From: Cycas panzhihuaensis
Lineage: Eukaryota; Cycadophyta
Length of the DNA stretch: 64,000 bases
Assembly: GCA_023213395.1 (NCBI GenBank)
Contig: CM041465.1
Location: forward strand, 147,257,741 to 147,321,740
Direction: 5' to 3'
Within the stretch, counting starts at the first letter, position 1. The number at the start of each line of letters is the position of its first letter. Shown in pieces: positions 11,336 through 22,780 of this stretch. Below the pieces are notes generated by a model, which was not told the DNA's origin, made no database searches, and saw nothing but the letters and a program-made list of their open reading frames with translations. Made by a program: the position numbers and the translations under genes.

Positions 11336-12513
11336 AAGTTTTATTAATCAAAGGTGACAAATAATTTTGCAAAGTTAAATTTAAATATCAAAAAAAATAT
11401 TTGAATTAAAATTTTAAAAAAACGTTTTAAGTGTGAAATCTACTTCCAAATATAACCTAAGGTTTTACCCAAAGTTTTGAATAAATGAACTAGTACCTAT
11501 TAAGGCTACTAGGCTCTAAGTTCAAGTTTCTCATAGGGTAACCTTCAGTCATTATCCTATCTAGTGGTGCCTGCCCACAGATAGAAAAATAGGGACCCAA
11601 TATACTAGTACGTGAGCACTAAGCTCTATATACCTCAATACACAGACTACTAAGAAGGCTTTTACACCCCCCTAAATTATTTATCCACTTATGCCAGACT
11701 TATGACTAGCGACAAATCTAGCGGTGAAAGTTCTCGAACCAAGGCACTCACCCTCTCCAGGTATAGCCTTAGTCTCCAAACACCATAAATGAAATAGGTT
11801 CTTCACCTCAACCTAACACCAAATACACTTGATAGCTAATGACTATCATTAACTAATATGAGTAGGCTGATTAGCATATGTAGGGTGGTAACTTTAAGGG
11901 ACCTAACTGTTCCCCTTACTAGGTTGGAAAAAATGGTGGTTCAATTTGGGATTATCTTTTTAATATGAAAAATTTTAATTATTAGTGTGGTCTTGCTTAA
12001 GTTTTTGAATGATTCTTTTTATGCAAAAAAGAGAATAACTTGAATGAAATATAATGACCTCTAAGCAAGATGAAATAAACAATGGACTCATGAAAGAAAT
12101 ATGCAAGTAATTACTTTCCAAAAAAAATGTAATGCCCTTAAAAGTGAAATGTACCTATAGAAAGCAAAGCGTACTACCAACTAGATACAACCTTTATAAG
12201 TGCAACAAGTGTATGAACTTTTCAAGTGTATGCCTTTAAAATAAATTAATAAACTTATAATGTATAATTTCAAATACACTTTGAAATACAATGATTATAT
12301 GAGCAAATTTAGAAAGTAACTAAGATCCTTTAAATATGCAGATCTAAAATAAAACTTCTTGATGATGAAAAAATAAAAAAGATGTTAAGCTTTTGATTTT
12401 TCAAATGAATAAACACAAACTTGAGCAAGAGAATGACCTTCTTTTTTAATGCAAGATTAATAAGTATTCATTTTGTCTATGATGAAGATATATGATGCAG
12501 GAAATCTAACATT

Positions 12514-12567
12514 AATATATATATCTATATATCTATATATATATATATAGATATATATATACATACA

Positions 12568-12617
<50 letters not shown>

Positions 12618-12620
12618 CAC

Positions 12621-12652
<32 letters not shown>
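12514..12652. repeat. Compound microsatellite (AT/ATCT/TACA)n
   Basis: Alternating AT with ATCT interruptions is followed by about eleven TACA units, then AT, three TACA units and AT again. Confidence 0.95.
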
Positions 12653-15140
12653 TCTTTTTTTTTCTTTTTTTTCCTATTTAGAAAGATGAAAAATATGAAG
12701 AAGAAACTTCCAAAAAATGAATTGTACCCATTTTAGGATGCAAGACCACTTAGCTTGTCAATTACTTTAGATGTATGTGATCGATTTTTTGCTACAAATT
12801 AGCTTAAAAGAAACTATATAAAAGTCAAATGAAAGCCTCAAACATGTATCATGAGTGATCAGTAAGAAAAATAAAATAAAGAACTCCTTAAAAGTTTAAG
12901 AGGATAAGCATGTTAGGTTATATTGAATGCTCAGGTTGATTAGCTTCAAAGCTATACTAAACAATATCAAATTAAGATGAAATTATACCAATTTGAAAAT
13001 CAATAAAATATATATTTAACGGATTTGACCGTTTTGATAATGGGTTCCTACAAGTCAAAATTTTAATGTACAAATGATATGGTCCCCTTTTTGGGGCTTA
13101 ATGGGAGCTTGGGCCTCAAAAGATCATGAAATACTAGTAAAAAACTTATAAACAAATGTAAAATGATCAAATATAAATTAAAGAGCTACGTAATATGCTT
13201 TAAGTCAATAAACTTGACAAATAGTGTATAAAAATATGTAATAATGACAAACTAAAAGCTTTTATGTACCTCAAATTTGTTTGTTTTAAAAGTCTGCAAG
13301 AAAACTTTAAAACTTATAAATAAATATGTCAATTGGAAGAGAAATGAGTCTGCTTCTCAATGAAACTGATGGATCTGAAATCTGATATGAAAAAGAAAAG
13401 TTATAACGAAAATGGTGGAAGGTACTTTTTATATTAATAACTCAAAAAAGCTTTAATAAAAAGATTGACTTTAACTCATTAAAATTAGGTTAAATCGGTT
13501 CCAAAGGTAATAAATAGCTAGTCTAAACTATAGCTCACAAAGTTCTAGACTCAACGGGATAGGTTTCATCAGAAACGGATACCCTAGTGAAAAGATATCA
13601 CAAAAAAGAGCCAAGTACCCTATGTATTAAGGAAAATTTTAAAAAATATATATATAAAAGAAAATATTTATAAACTAAAGAAAGCCCCTTTAATAAAATA
13701 ACTAAAGGTCACATGAGCTTGATAGAACCAAGGGCTAACACTTGAGGGGGGCTATTATCAAATGGATTTAAAAACGTTATAAAATCAAATTAAATGTCTC
13801 TTAAACCTTGCTTTTAATATAATCAAAATATTAAAAATTGAATTAAAAAGTGGAAATGGCATCACAACCTATACAGAGGAACAGAGGAGCAGACAGATCA
13901 ATCAGATCAATTGATCTAAAGGCACAATAGAGAGACGTACCAAACCTCTATACTAATCTAGCCACAACATCTAGAAAAAAACACTAAATATTATACTTAT
14001 TAAGATGAAAGAAAAGATGATGGTGACTACACAGACTGAGAAATAGATCAAGTAACCTATTATAAATCAATCGAAAAAGAAATTGAATCACAACTAAATA
14101 GAGGATTACACTTACACGTACGCAACTAAAGAGGAGCATGCAGGTACCATAGAGGAACTACACAAGTTCTGCAGGGATGCCACGAGAGCTGAGAGGTGAG
14201 AGCGAATCATGAACATAGATCTCACACGGAGGACGGTCTTTGCGCATATGTCTGAGAGAACGCAGGCTCAAAAATATCACAAACTAGAGGATACTAGCAG
14301 ATAGAGCATGTGGCCAATCATAACTAAATAGAGACAACAGATCGACGTGTAGTCTTGTTCTTGAAAGAGAGGAGTAAATAGACTCAAACGTCGCTTGTTA
14401 ATAATGAAAAAATTGGAGTCAAGGAACGGTGAAGAACTGCATACGATTTTTAGAACTTGCTCTTCTGCCTGAGAGATATTATGCTGTTAATGAAGAACCA
14501 TTTTACTTTAGAGAGTCATAGGGAGAGCTGAAGTGTTTTCCTTGAGTGATTTGGTAAGGTTGAAGACACAAAAAATGAGTTTGTTACCCAAGCAACACAT
14601 GCGCAAGTCCAAGAATAAAATATTATGATGGGGAGATCATTGGTACTATACCTTCACAAAATGGATGAAGGGTAGTTAGAGTATACAGACGTCTATTTAA
14701 ATGAAGGTGAGAAGGATGCTTCAACATGGATATCTGATGCTATATAGGTTGAAGTGTAATGGTAACATGGACACAACAATGGCACTCAATCTTCCCTTCG
14801 CGCAACAGATCTTAATAACATAAAGATCACTCAACATAACAAATATGTACAAAAAAAAAGAAATCACAACTTGATGGAATGATTTAAAAAGAGTTATGTA
14901 ATAGAATGGTTTATAGAATTGTTGATATAATGGATTTCACCATTTTCACAAATGGGTTTCACAAATGAAACTCACAAATGATCTCCAAACAACCTAGAAA
15001 CGAGATGGCTTTCTTTCATAGACTTGTAAATCAAAGTTTCTTTTCACAATAAGTATATCACGGAAGAGTATAGTCACGCAATAGAGCCACAAATAAAACC
15101 AATTTTTTTAAATATAATGGAGAAAGTATATCAGAGAAAT

Positions 15141-15147
15141 ATCTATA

Positions 15148-15198
<51 letters not shown>
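15141..15198. repeat. (AT)n microsatellite
   Basis: A nearly pure AT dinucleotide run of about 55 bp within the leader of B. Confidence 0.95.
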
Positions 15199-15203
<5 letters not shown>

Positions 15204-15408
15204 AAAACGTGAAGAACCTAATAATGCAGCTATAACCAGTTTGTAGAAGATTGACTTCAGAGAGCGAGATTTTCTTCCACAAAAGGTAAAACTTCGAATT
15301 GATTTCTCTAATAGACAGATGGGCTTTCCAGGAATCCAACAAGTAATCATATACTACACTTTCGTCAAGCAGATGAAGAGATAGATTAGTAAAATAAATA
15401 TCAACCTA

Positions 15409-15423
15409 CACTCTAATACCAAA
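15409..15423 (-). promoter_or_regulatory. Primer-binding site of B (initiator tRNA-Met)
   Basis: The reverse complement reads TTTGGTATTAGAGTG beside the 5' LTR. It matches TGGTATCAGAG except for one C-to-T change. Confidence 0.85.
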
Positions 15424-15779
15424 TGTTGTTTGCAGAGGAGCAGAGTGGGATATTAGACTGAGCACATTTTGAATTAATAAGATGTTTTCTAATGATAGTG
15501 GTATTAAAAAATACCAGGGAGGTATTCCCACCCCTTAAATAGATTTTTGGGGAGGCATCATGTGCCATCACCTGACCTGCACATTAGCCAATAAAATATT
15601 CAAACTATATTTAAAAAATAACATTTAATAAATAATGCACATATCTTAATAATGTTTCATCAGTTGTGGGTCCCTTTAGCAGCTATTGGGAGGCTATAGG
15701 TGCCCTAAGGGGCCTCAAAGGTGGCTTTGAGGGGCACTAGGGCCACGGTTCTTCAAATACATTGGGGTTAATCCCAATA
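15424..15779 (-). repeat. 5' LTR of element B
   Basis: It is 356 bp and matches 6734-7089. In element orientation it contains a TATA-like CTATTTAAGG stretch followed by the perfect inverted repeat GGTATT/AATACC (15500-15515) and ends CAACA next to the primer-binding site. Confidence 0.9.
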
Positions 15780-16374
15780 TAAGGCCAAATATTGCACACT
15801 CTATTAGCATTCTTGCATGATTCATAATAAATCCTAAGCAGAATCACTGGCACACTACAGTTCAAGTGTTAAAATACCTAAAGACAACCAACAAATTTGG
15901 TCTACTGTATATAGACTCAGACTTTACAGGAGATAAAGATATAAAATATCTACATCTAGGTATATAACATTTATTGGAATAGCACCAATATCATGGAGAT
16001 CCATATAGCATAAGATAGTTGCTAATTTAATTGCTAAAGCTAAATACATTACTACTTCTGAGATAAATAAAGAGGTGATATGGCTTAGAAAATTATTAGA
16101 AACTTTAAGCATCAACCAAACAAGTCCTACCGACCTTCGTGTCGATAATCAATCAGTAATCCATATGACAAAAAATTATATATTTTATGATCGTACCAAA
16201 CACATAAGTATAAAAGTCCACAAGATTAGAAAACTTATTCATGATGGCATAATTCAACTAGAATACTGCCCCATAGCTAATCAAGTGGACAATATCTTCA
16301 CCAAACTGCTACAAAGGGTGAAGTTTGAACAGTTCTTAAGGAAGCTTGACCTTATGGCCTTCATCTTCGACTGA
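15780..16374 (+). pseudogene. Copia connection/RNase H part of A, after B
   Basis: The A polyprotein resumes with RPNIAHSISILA, then HTTVQVLKYLKTTNKFGLLY, degraded RNase H core, and an open stretch 16075-16374. That stretch includes VIWLRKLLET, DNQSVIHMTKNYIFYDRTKH and QLEYCPIANQVDNIFTKLLQ. These are the C-terminal landmarks of copia RNase H. The reading frame is continuous with the 6326-6733 segment if B is removed. Confidence 0.85.
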
Positions 16375-16820
16375 TCAAAGAAGATGGTAATAGGATCATC
16401 ATACTCTATTCTATTCGTGAAAACCCCTTGTGGCCGCGAAATAATAAGAGTAAGTCCCTACTCTATCCTATTTATGAAAATCCCATGTGGGCACAAAAGG
16501 ATAAGAGCTATATTAGTTTTAGAAAATCAGAACCTATGAAAACTCAAAAGGGCATAGGGGATGACCAAATAGTATATAGAGGCTCAGCAAATCAAGTTGC
16601 ACATTTAAGTTGGTTGGCTATCAAGCTAAATTAAGAGCCACCTTAGCTATTTTTATTTATAAAAGGGACTATAGATTTTAGAAAGTCTGTGGGTTTTTAT
16701 TCCCCATAAGGGTTTTTCCACAAAAGTATCATTTAGAATTTCAATATAATAATAAGGCTCAAATGAAGACCTCATAGTATAGATTTTCTCAAAATGACCT
16801 TCCACCATTAAAGGGGGGAT
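16375..16820 (+). other. 3' untranslated part of A with purine tract
   Basis: Non-coding DNA between the end of RNase H and the 3' LTR. It ends in the purine-rich AAAGGGGGGA tract at 16810-16819, which primes plus-strand synthesis in this family. The 68-codon open frame at 16428-16634 has no recognisable features. Confidence 0.7.
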
Positions 16821-17131
16821 TGAAAGAGGTTAATGTATCAAGGTCATTTATGTAGATTAATTAATTAACCTTAAGATATATTGTTAGCATTAGTCTCTTA
16901 GTGAAATGCGCTTTATGTGAATTTAAATGTAATTTCAAGCTCATGTCATAGGCAGAAAAATCCTAACCCTAATACTCACCCTCAATAATAAAAGGTGAAA
17001 TCTCAAAGTGGGAGTCAGTATTCATTCTCACCTCTAAGCTTTGCTCTCATATCTTATTTCATCTCTTTTTCATTATCCATTGCCATTGTGTGCATGTAAG
17101 TGATTTATTTCCTAGATCTATCCTTCCTTTA
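16821..17131 (+). repeat. 3' LTR of element A
   Basis: It begins TGAAAGAGGTTAATG right after the purine tract, ends CCTTTA, and is 311 bp. It keeps the middle segment lost from the 5' copy. Confidence 0.88.
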
Positions 17132-17136
17132 GTGTA

Positions 17137-17900
17137 GCCTAAGGGGATATAAAGTGAAGAGTCCCTATGCCTTGGACAAGGCTAAATAGGGATCAATCTT
17201 CCATGTACTCCATGTCTTGAGGGTCAAGGGCGTGGAGGAATAATGGTATAAAATAGGGGAACTAAAGCTATGCTCAGTTGAAGAATGGACATTTACAAAG
17301 GTGGCACACTTTTCATAACTTACATGCCTTGTGGGGCCTCTTCATTTGATGGAGTACTTGTAGAAGTAGGTATCGACATTGCATCCTAAAGAGGGGATGT
17401 AGTCACTTAGATGGAAGTGGGTGGAGGGAGTATGATAGAAGTTGTCGTCAAACTAAAGAGCAACTGATGTACCTAACTTAAGGCAGTTTGACTAACTACT
17501 AGTTTGAAATGGACCCTTAGGGCCTCCATCACATCTCTTAGTGGGGTATGAACTTGGTCAAGAGGGGAAGAGTACCCTCTCGATGACTTTAGTGGAAAGG
17601 AAAAGGGGTGTGGACTTGCTTGGAATGTTGAGCAAGATCATGAGGCTGAGACCCTTCTATAATATGGGTATGAGGGGACATTGGATTATGGTAAGTTTTG
17701 TTTAGGTCTGGGGTATAATAAGATGGCTCCCCACTAGCATGGGTAGAATCCTCATAAGGGTAAGGGCCCTCAGATAGAGGCCAATTTTGGGCATATGAAT
17801 CATATGTCCAATTAGAAGGATAACCCTACATCGATGACTCTTAATCACTAGTCTCAATGGGGGTGTAAGTTGGTTTTGTATCCAAGGGAGGGAAGGCCAT
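17137..17900 (-). pseudogene. Gypsy G gag, N-terminal part
   Basis: A minus-strand ATG at 17900 opens MAFPPLDTKPTYTPIETSD, then a stop, then a Pro/Tyr/Ser-rich stretch with NWTYDSYAQNWPLSEGPYPY and EPSYYTPDLNKTYHN. Further in, DVMEALRVHFKLVVSQTAL resembles an amphipathic segment. The composition continues the Pro/Tyr-rich gag region at 1903-2470, from which it is separated by element A. Two in-frame stops occur in the first 30 codons. The match to gag rests on position and composition rather than a domain. Confidence 0.5.
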
Positions 17901-18619
17901 GCAAGTGATGGGAGAAGTATTGCATTCACGGGTCAACCTAGTCTACTTGGATGAACAAAAAGGAGGTAGGGGTTGATTATGTATGCAATGCTATCGAACA
18001 TCCTAAACAAAACTCAAGATAGAGGGGGAGGAAAAATGAATGCCTAAAAGTTTCGAAAAGTGTTCCTATTGGTGAGTCCTCAGTATGGTTGCTAGAGAAA
18101 TACATTAAAAGGTCAATGAGATAAGATTACTACACTTTTAATTTATGTGTAAGACCCAAGGTGCGACAGCCTAGTAAGGATAGATAAATCATATGTCAAT
18201 GACTCGAGCTTCTATATGCTTCTTGAGTGTGATTGGAAAGGGACCTACGTGAATGATTTAGGAAGATAAACTAAGGGCAAATGGTATGTGTATATATGTA
18301 TTGGGATTTGTCTGTGGTGGTGTTGTAATAATTTTTTTTTATTTTTTTATCTTCTTATCAGAACCTAGGGCTGACTAAGGGAAAAATAACACATACATCT
18401 AATACAAACTATACACTTTTTTCCTTTTGAATGAAAATAATTGCTACCCTAATTCTAGATTCTAATGTATGTCCCCTTATGAATTTGAGACTCATGACAA
18501 CATTATCCCTTTTCTCATCTTAAGTTTGTACTTAAATGATATGCACCCAATTCAATTCCTTACTCCTACCATGGATGCAATGGATATACAAAATGATGAA
18601 AACATGTAAGTAAAAATGC

Positions 18620-18930
18620 TTCTCTTTTTTCTTTTTCTTTTTCTTTCAGGGGAAAGGAGGAAGAATCGAACATGCAAATCTTTTTTTTTTGTTTCTTCTC
18701 TTTTTTTGGTTGCTCTTCTTTTTTCTTCCTCTTTCTTTTTTTTTTTGCAAAAAGATATAAAAAAGGAAGAAGGGGGATTGAGAGTGGATGATTAAGCTAA
18801 TCTACTTCTCCTTTCTACCCTACCTTCTTATGCAAAAATCAATGTGATTCCTCCCCCTCCCCTCCTTTTTTTCCTTTTGTTTTCTTTTGTTTTCTTTTTT
18901 TTTACTTTTTTTTTTTTTATTTTAAATAAA
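18620..18930. repeat. Poly-pyrimidine (CTTT/T) low-complexity tract
   Basis: Long runs of T with interspersed C on the plus strand, with a purine-rich interruption at 18650-18680 and a mixed, partly purine-rich stretch at about 18750-18850. The 60-codon Lys-rich frame at 18828-19010 is its artefact. Confidence 0.85.
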
Positions 18931-19060
18931 GTAGATAGTGATAAATCAAGATTCAAAAGAGCATACCTAGATATATGAAGGTTGTAATTGCTCATGTCTC
19001 CCTCCAACATCTTAGAAGTGCCTGTAATAGATTAGAGAAAGAAATAAAGATGCTACTAAA

Positions 19061-19450
19061 CTAATTTAAAGAAATTTTAGAAGCATTTATGCTTGCTAAG
19101 TAAATTATGATAAGAAAAAATAGTGTAATAAAAAGATGAAAAATGAAATAAAGGATAGAAATAAGGTGTTGACCTTGCTTCCTTAAAACAATAGTTGAAA
19201 TGTAGGGTTGCTTGGGATTTCTTGGAAAATAACGTATTGCTTGATGATCTTGTAGGTTTTTCTCCCTTCTTGCACATAAGTTGGTAACATGAAAGACAAG
19301 TGCTTTTACAAGGAATCCAACACTACAAGCATATGTATCTCTCAAATAATAATAAGCAAATTCTTTCAAAAGCCAATATGCTACCTCTAAGCTATGAAAC
19401 AAAATAAATGGCATTAGTGGTGGTGTCTTCGAATGGCTATTGTCACCCAA
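19061..19450 (-). CDS. Unrecognised open reading frame, 129 codons
   Basis: This is the longest uninterrupted frame in the window that does not belong to a recognised retrotransposon domain. The N-terminal half is mixed in composition with several Cys, Arg and aromatic residues. The C-terminal 40 residues are very hydrophobic (FHLFITLFFLIIIYLASI) and could span a membrane, but AT-rich DNA produces such stretches by chance. A second frame (19077-19277) overlaps it. It lies in the presumed upstream region of gypsy G. I do not recognise a family and regard it as more likely chance than gene. Confidence 0.15.
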   Translation of the reverse strand: MGDNSHSKTPPLMPFILFHSLEVAYWLLKEFAYYYLRDTYACSVGFLVKALVFHVTNLCARREKNLQDHQAIRYFPRNPKQPYISTIVLRKQGQHLISILYFIFHLFITLFFLIIIYLASINASKISLN

Positions 19451-21014
19451 TATAACAAGGGCTTCCTAAGTGTACTTAGGTGTTGTCTCCTATTTTGCAA
19501 CTTTCTGAAACAATGGATGAAGCAATAACTGGGGAAAAAGAGAAAGCATTCAACTATTGAATTAAAGAAGATTATGAAACATAAGAAAATTAACTAGCAT
19601 GTCCTACCATTCTATCATATAAGCATGGTATAAAGATGGAAACAAATGGAGTAGAAAAGAATACCTATAACAAAAAAGGAAGTGGATTACCTATACCTCT
19701 AGGAGAATAGATGGCCAATGGCTACTATTCTTCTTCTTCAAGGACCTCCAAGTTGACTTTGGTATTGTGCTTTCAGTCTCCAAATGGATGTCAGAAAAAT
19801 AAAATAAGTTACTAAGATTTTAGAGGAATTTTAACAACATAATAACAAGGCAGCATAATGTCAAAGTCTCCTCCTCTTCTAATGGAAAAATGAAGGGATT
19901 AAATAGAGGAAATCAAGGTAAGGGGTTGGTAGTTTTCTACTCATAATGTGGGAAAAACTATCAAGCCAAAACCATGAGTTTTGCTTATGTGTTAAAAAAT
20001 TTGACTTAGAGAAAGTAAGATTTGAGAAGGATTTAGGGCTCTTGGGCCTCCCAAATTTGACAAGGGTCGACTTGGGGCTAACACAATTTGTCTGTGTCTA
20101 ACAATAAGTCATTAATGAGCTGACTGTTACTAAAAATCCTAAATCTGAGTTGGTGATAGTTGTACTGTAAAAATATTTGCAATACTGTGAACATATTCAC
20201 GATACCACGAAGTACTTCTTGGTACTACTATTGTAGATAGAAATTAAGGTGGTATAGAAACAATTTAGCTTTTTGCACAAAATAAGCATGTAACTAAGCT
20301 ACAAACTCACTAAAGGCAAACCCTAGGGGTAGATATAGTTAATAACAAGTGGTAAAAAGGAAAGCACAAAGCTCGATGGGTTAGAATAAAATGAAAATAA
20401 AATGGAAACAAAGTTATGACTAGGGGGATAACATTGTCTCCAACCCAAGGAGCCATATGGGTAGACTAAATGGCCATGGACCGAAGTCATACTCATCATT
20501 AACAGAAAAAGAACATAGATAAATAGCTAAACAAGCTAACAAAGCATACATTAACTATCTAAAATTAAATAAAGACCAATAAGGTGTGAAAAGAGCTGAG
20601 AAGCATACCTATACTTACCTATTTATTACCATATTTAAGCCCATTCTTAGAAGCCAGAAAACACCACCTCCATTAGTTATTTTAAGTAGAAAGTAACAAA
20701 AAAAAGAATTAGAAAGTAGATAAACAAGTACAAAAATAAAGAGAGAAAGTTATGAGAGACTCTAGTTGATATGTAGGCAATTGGTATAAGTTATTTTCTT
20801 TCTCGATCTACTCACAAATACTTAAAATACTATAAAAAACATAAAAAATATTTTTTCACTAAAAATTTATAAAAAAGCATAGCATGTGACCACTACCAAT
20901 TCAAATATCTCAAAAAATTACGCATTGTAATAAATTTATTTTTACAAAATAGATATTTAATAGTTTAGAATTGGCCTTGACATCCAAAATACTATATGAC
21001 TAGGGGCTAGCTAA

Positions 21015-21238
21015 TGTTAATTTAATTCAAAAAAGTAGAAGGCTGATGAGTAGAATTGAACCATTTTTTGTTAAGGAGATGATCTCTTAAATATACAAGG
21101 AGACTTGTAACCATTATAATAAGTTTTGAAACTAACTTTTAAAGGCATGAAACCTGTCACATTCATATGTGTGAATTACATAATTAAGGGTTTATTAATG
21201 ACTCTTTGTAATGTCTACATAAAACATTACCTCTAGAC
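21015..21238 (-). repeat. 3' LTR of element C
   Basis: It starts TGTTAATTTAATTC. Its inner end (CTCTAGAC) corresponds to CTCTAACA in the other copy. An AAGAGAGGGG purine tract (reverse complement) follows at 21239-21250. Confidence 0.88.
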
Positions 21239-21249
21239 CCCTCTCTTAA

Positions 21250-21810
21250 TGTTTTATCTCTCTCAGTCCTACTTTGTCTCTTAGAAATTTCTTTTCCTAA
21301 TGACTTTGTCAATAGATCTGTAATTTGTTCTATAGGAGAATAGTACTCCAACTTGATTTCTTTATTGTGAGTGTTTTCCCTTATGAAGTAGTGATGAACT
21401 TATATGTGCTTGGTTCTCGTATGAAAAATTAGGTTATTGGTCAGTTTAATAGCACTCTGATTATCACAATATAAAGTTGTTGCTTGGCTCTGAGGCTAAT
21501 TCAAATCGATCAGAAATTGTCGAAGCCAAACTACTTCACAGGTTGCAGTTACAATTGCATTATATTCAACTTCAGTTGAGGAGAGTGTAACTGTATATTA
21601 TTTTTTGTTGTACCATGAGATTGCTATAGGTCCCAAGAAAAAATAGTAGCCACTAGTGGATTTTCTCTTCTCCTTGTCACCTGCCCAATGTAAGTCATAA
21701 TATCCTATAAGTTCTATTGATCCTTTTCGTGAGTAGATCAGTTTTAAATCGATTGTTCCCCATAGATATCTTAGGATCCTCCAAGCAGCTTTCCAGTGTC
21801 TTACTCTTAG
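21250..21810 (-). pseudogene. Copia RNase H of C
   Basis: The minus-strand translation shows [46 protein letters not shown] and QITDLLTKSL, the complete set of copia RNase H landmarks. Stops fall in several places, and a 7-bp deletion relative to D near the end changes the last residues. Confidence 0.85.
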
Positions 21811-21813
21811 TTC

Positions 21814-22780
21814 CTAGATATATTTGGAGATGACTCTGACTAAGTAGGATATATCAGGTCTGGTGGCTATGAGGTAAATCAGACTACCAATTAGTTGTCT
21901 ATATAGAGTGATGTCAATTGGTTGTTCTCCTTTATATGTTATCAAGTCGCATTTGATTTCCATCAGTATTGTGCATGGATTATAGTTTGTCATACCAAAT
22001 TTACTTAGTATGTCCTTTATGTACTTGCTTTGTGAGAGGGCAATATATTCTTGTTGCTTACTCACTTCTAATCCTAGATAATAGTTAAGAAGACCAAGAT
22101 ATGCCATTTTGAATTTTTTTTCTAATTGCCCTTTTATCTCCATAATTATTTTTTCATCATTCCCTATAAGGATCATATCATCTACATAAATGACAATTAT
22201 GGTAATTAAACCATCATTTTTCTTTGTGTATAAACTAGAATCTGAGATGCAGTATTGGAATCTGTTATAACACAAATGTTGATCTAGTTTGGCGTACCAT
22301 ACACGAGGGGCTTATTTTAGCCTATATAGAGCCCTTTTTAGTTTGCACACCAAGTGTTCTTGTCCTTTCTTAATATAACCTTTAAGCTATGCCATATATA
22401 CATCCTCTTCAAGATAGCCATTCAGGAATGCGCTCTTTATATCTAACTGCAAGATTTTCTAGTTGTGTAATGCAGCAAGTGCAATCATAGTTTTTACTAT
22501 GTCCAACTTTGCTACAGGAGAGAAGGTTTCTTCGAAGTCAATTCTAGATGTCTGGGTATACCCTTTTACAATAAGCCTTGCTTTGTATTTTTTTATTTTC
22601 CTATTGGCCCCTTCCTTTACTTTCTACACCTATTTGCAGTTAATTATCAGTTTCTCTAAAGGAAGTTCTACCATGTCCCATATTTGATTTCTAACAATTG
22701 AGTCCATCTTAGCATCCATAACTTCCTTCTATTTTGGTTGATCTTGAGCTTCATGAAAGGACTAAGGTTCAGTTCAGCTG
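21814..22780 (-). pseudogene. Copia reverse transcriptase of C
   Basis: N-terminal landmarks (YKARLIVKGYTQTSRIDFEE, LDIKSAFLNGYLEEDVYM) lie at 22380-22600 with stops. The open stretch 21814-22275 carries the intact catalytic IYVDDMILIGND, LLNYYLGLEV and LYRQLIGSLIYLIATRPDI. The polymerase active-site box survives although the integrase catalytic residues are gone. The 74-codon plus-strand frame at 22463-22687 is antisense to this gene. Confidence 0.88.

Larger units (their letters stand above)
11336..15408 (-). other. Long non-coding leader of B (about 4 kb)
   Basis: Between the gag start and the primer-binding site there is no recognisable domain. The segment holds a less AT-rich block (11450-11950), a compound AT/TACA microsatellite (12514-12652), another less AT-rich block next to the 5' LTR (13880-14450) and an AT microsatellite (15141-15198). 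The 94- and 80-codon open frames at 15058-15350 are generated by the AT repeat. It may hide further insertions that I cannot delimit. Confidence 0.5.
6734..15779 (-). mobile_element. Ty1/copia retrotransposon B nested in A
   Basis: Two 356-bp LTRs (6734-7089 and 15424-15779) flank a minus-strand copia polyprotein. The purine tract sits beside the left LTR and the initiator-Met primer-binding site beside the right LTR, so the element is transcribed right to left. Flanking 5-mers CAAGG (6729-6733) and TAAGG (15780-15784) match at four of five, and the A coding frame is continuous across the joint. By eye the LTRs differ at about 46 of 356 positions, mostly transitions. Coding decay includes at least two frameshifts and many stops. 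An unusually long leader of about 4 kb lies between primer site and gag. Confidence 0.92.
2475..17131 (+). mobile_element. Ty1/copia retrotransposon A (host of nested element B)
   Basis: The element is bounded by two related LTRs that both begin TGAAAGAGGTTAAT. It has an initiator-Met primer-binding site after the 5' LTR and a purine tract before the 3' LTR. The flanking 5-mers GTATA (2470-2474) and GTGTA (17132-17136) match at four of five bases and are read as the target-site duplication. The interior encodes copia gag, protease, integrase, reverse transcriptase and RNase H in plus orientation, all with stops. Its reverse transcriptase/RNase H region is split by element B at 6734-15779. It sits inside the gag of gypsy element G. 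Confidence 0.88.
17901..21014. other. Unassigned DNA, probably leader/LTR of gypsy G
   Basis: No coding domain, LTR end or primer-binding site was recognised in about 3.1 kb. It holds pyrimidine-rich tracts (18620-18760 and 18855-18930). It also holds one open minus-strand frame of 129 codons (19061-19450, separate entry) and AT-rich DNA from 20560. By position it lies upstream of the G gag on the minus strand, so leader plus LTR is the simplest reading. Confidence 0.35.

Noticed and set aside
15058-15350. Two open frames of 80-94 codons on the minus strand
   Set aside because: Their centre is an Ile-Tyr repeat encoded by the AT microsatellite. No domain is present.
22463-22687. 74-codon plus-strand open frame
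   Set aside because: Antisense to the reverse transcriptase of C.
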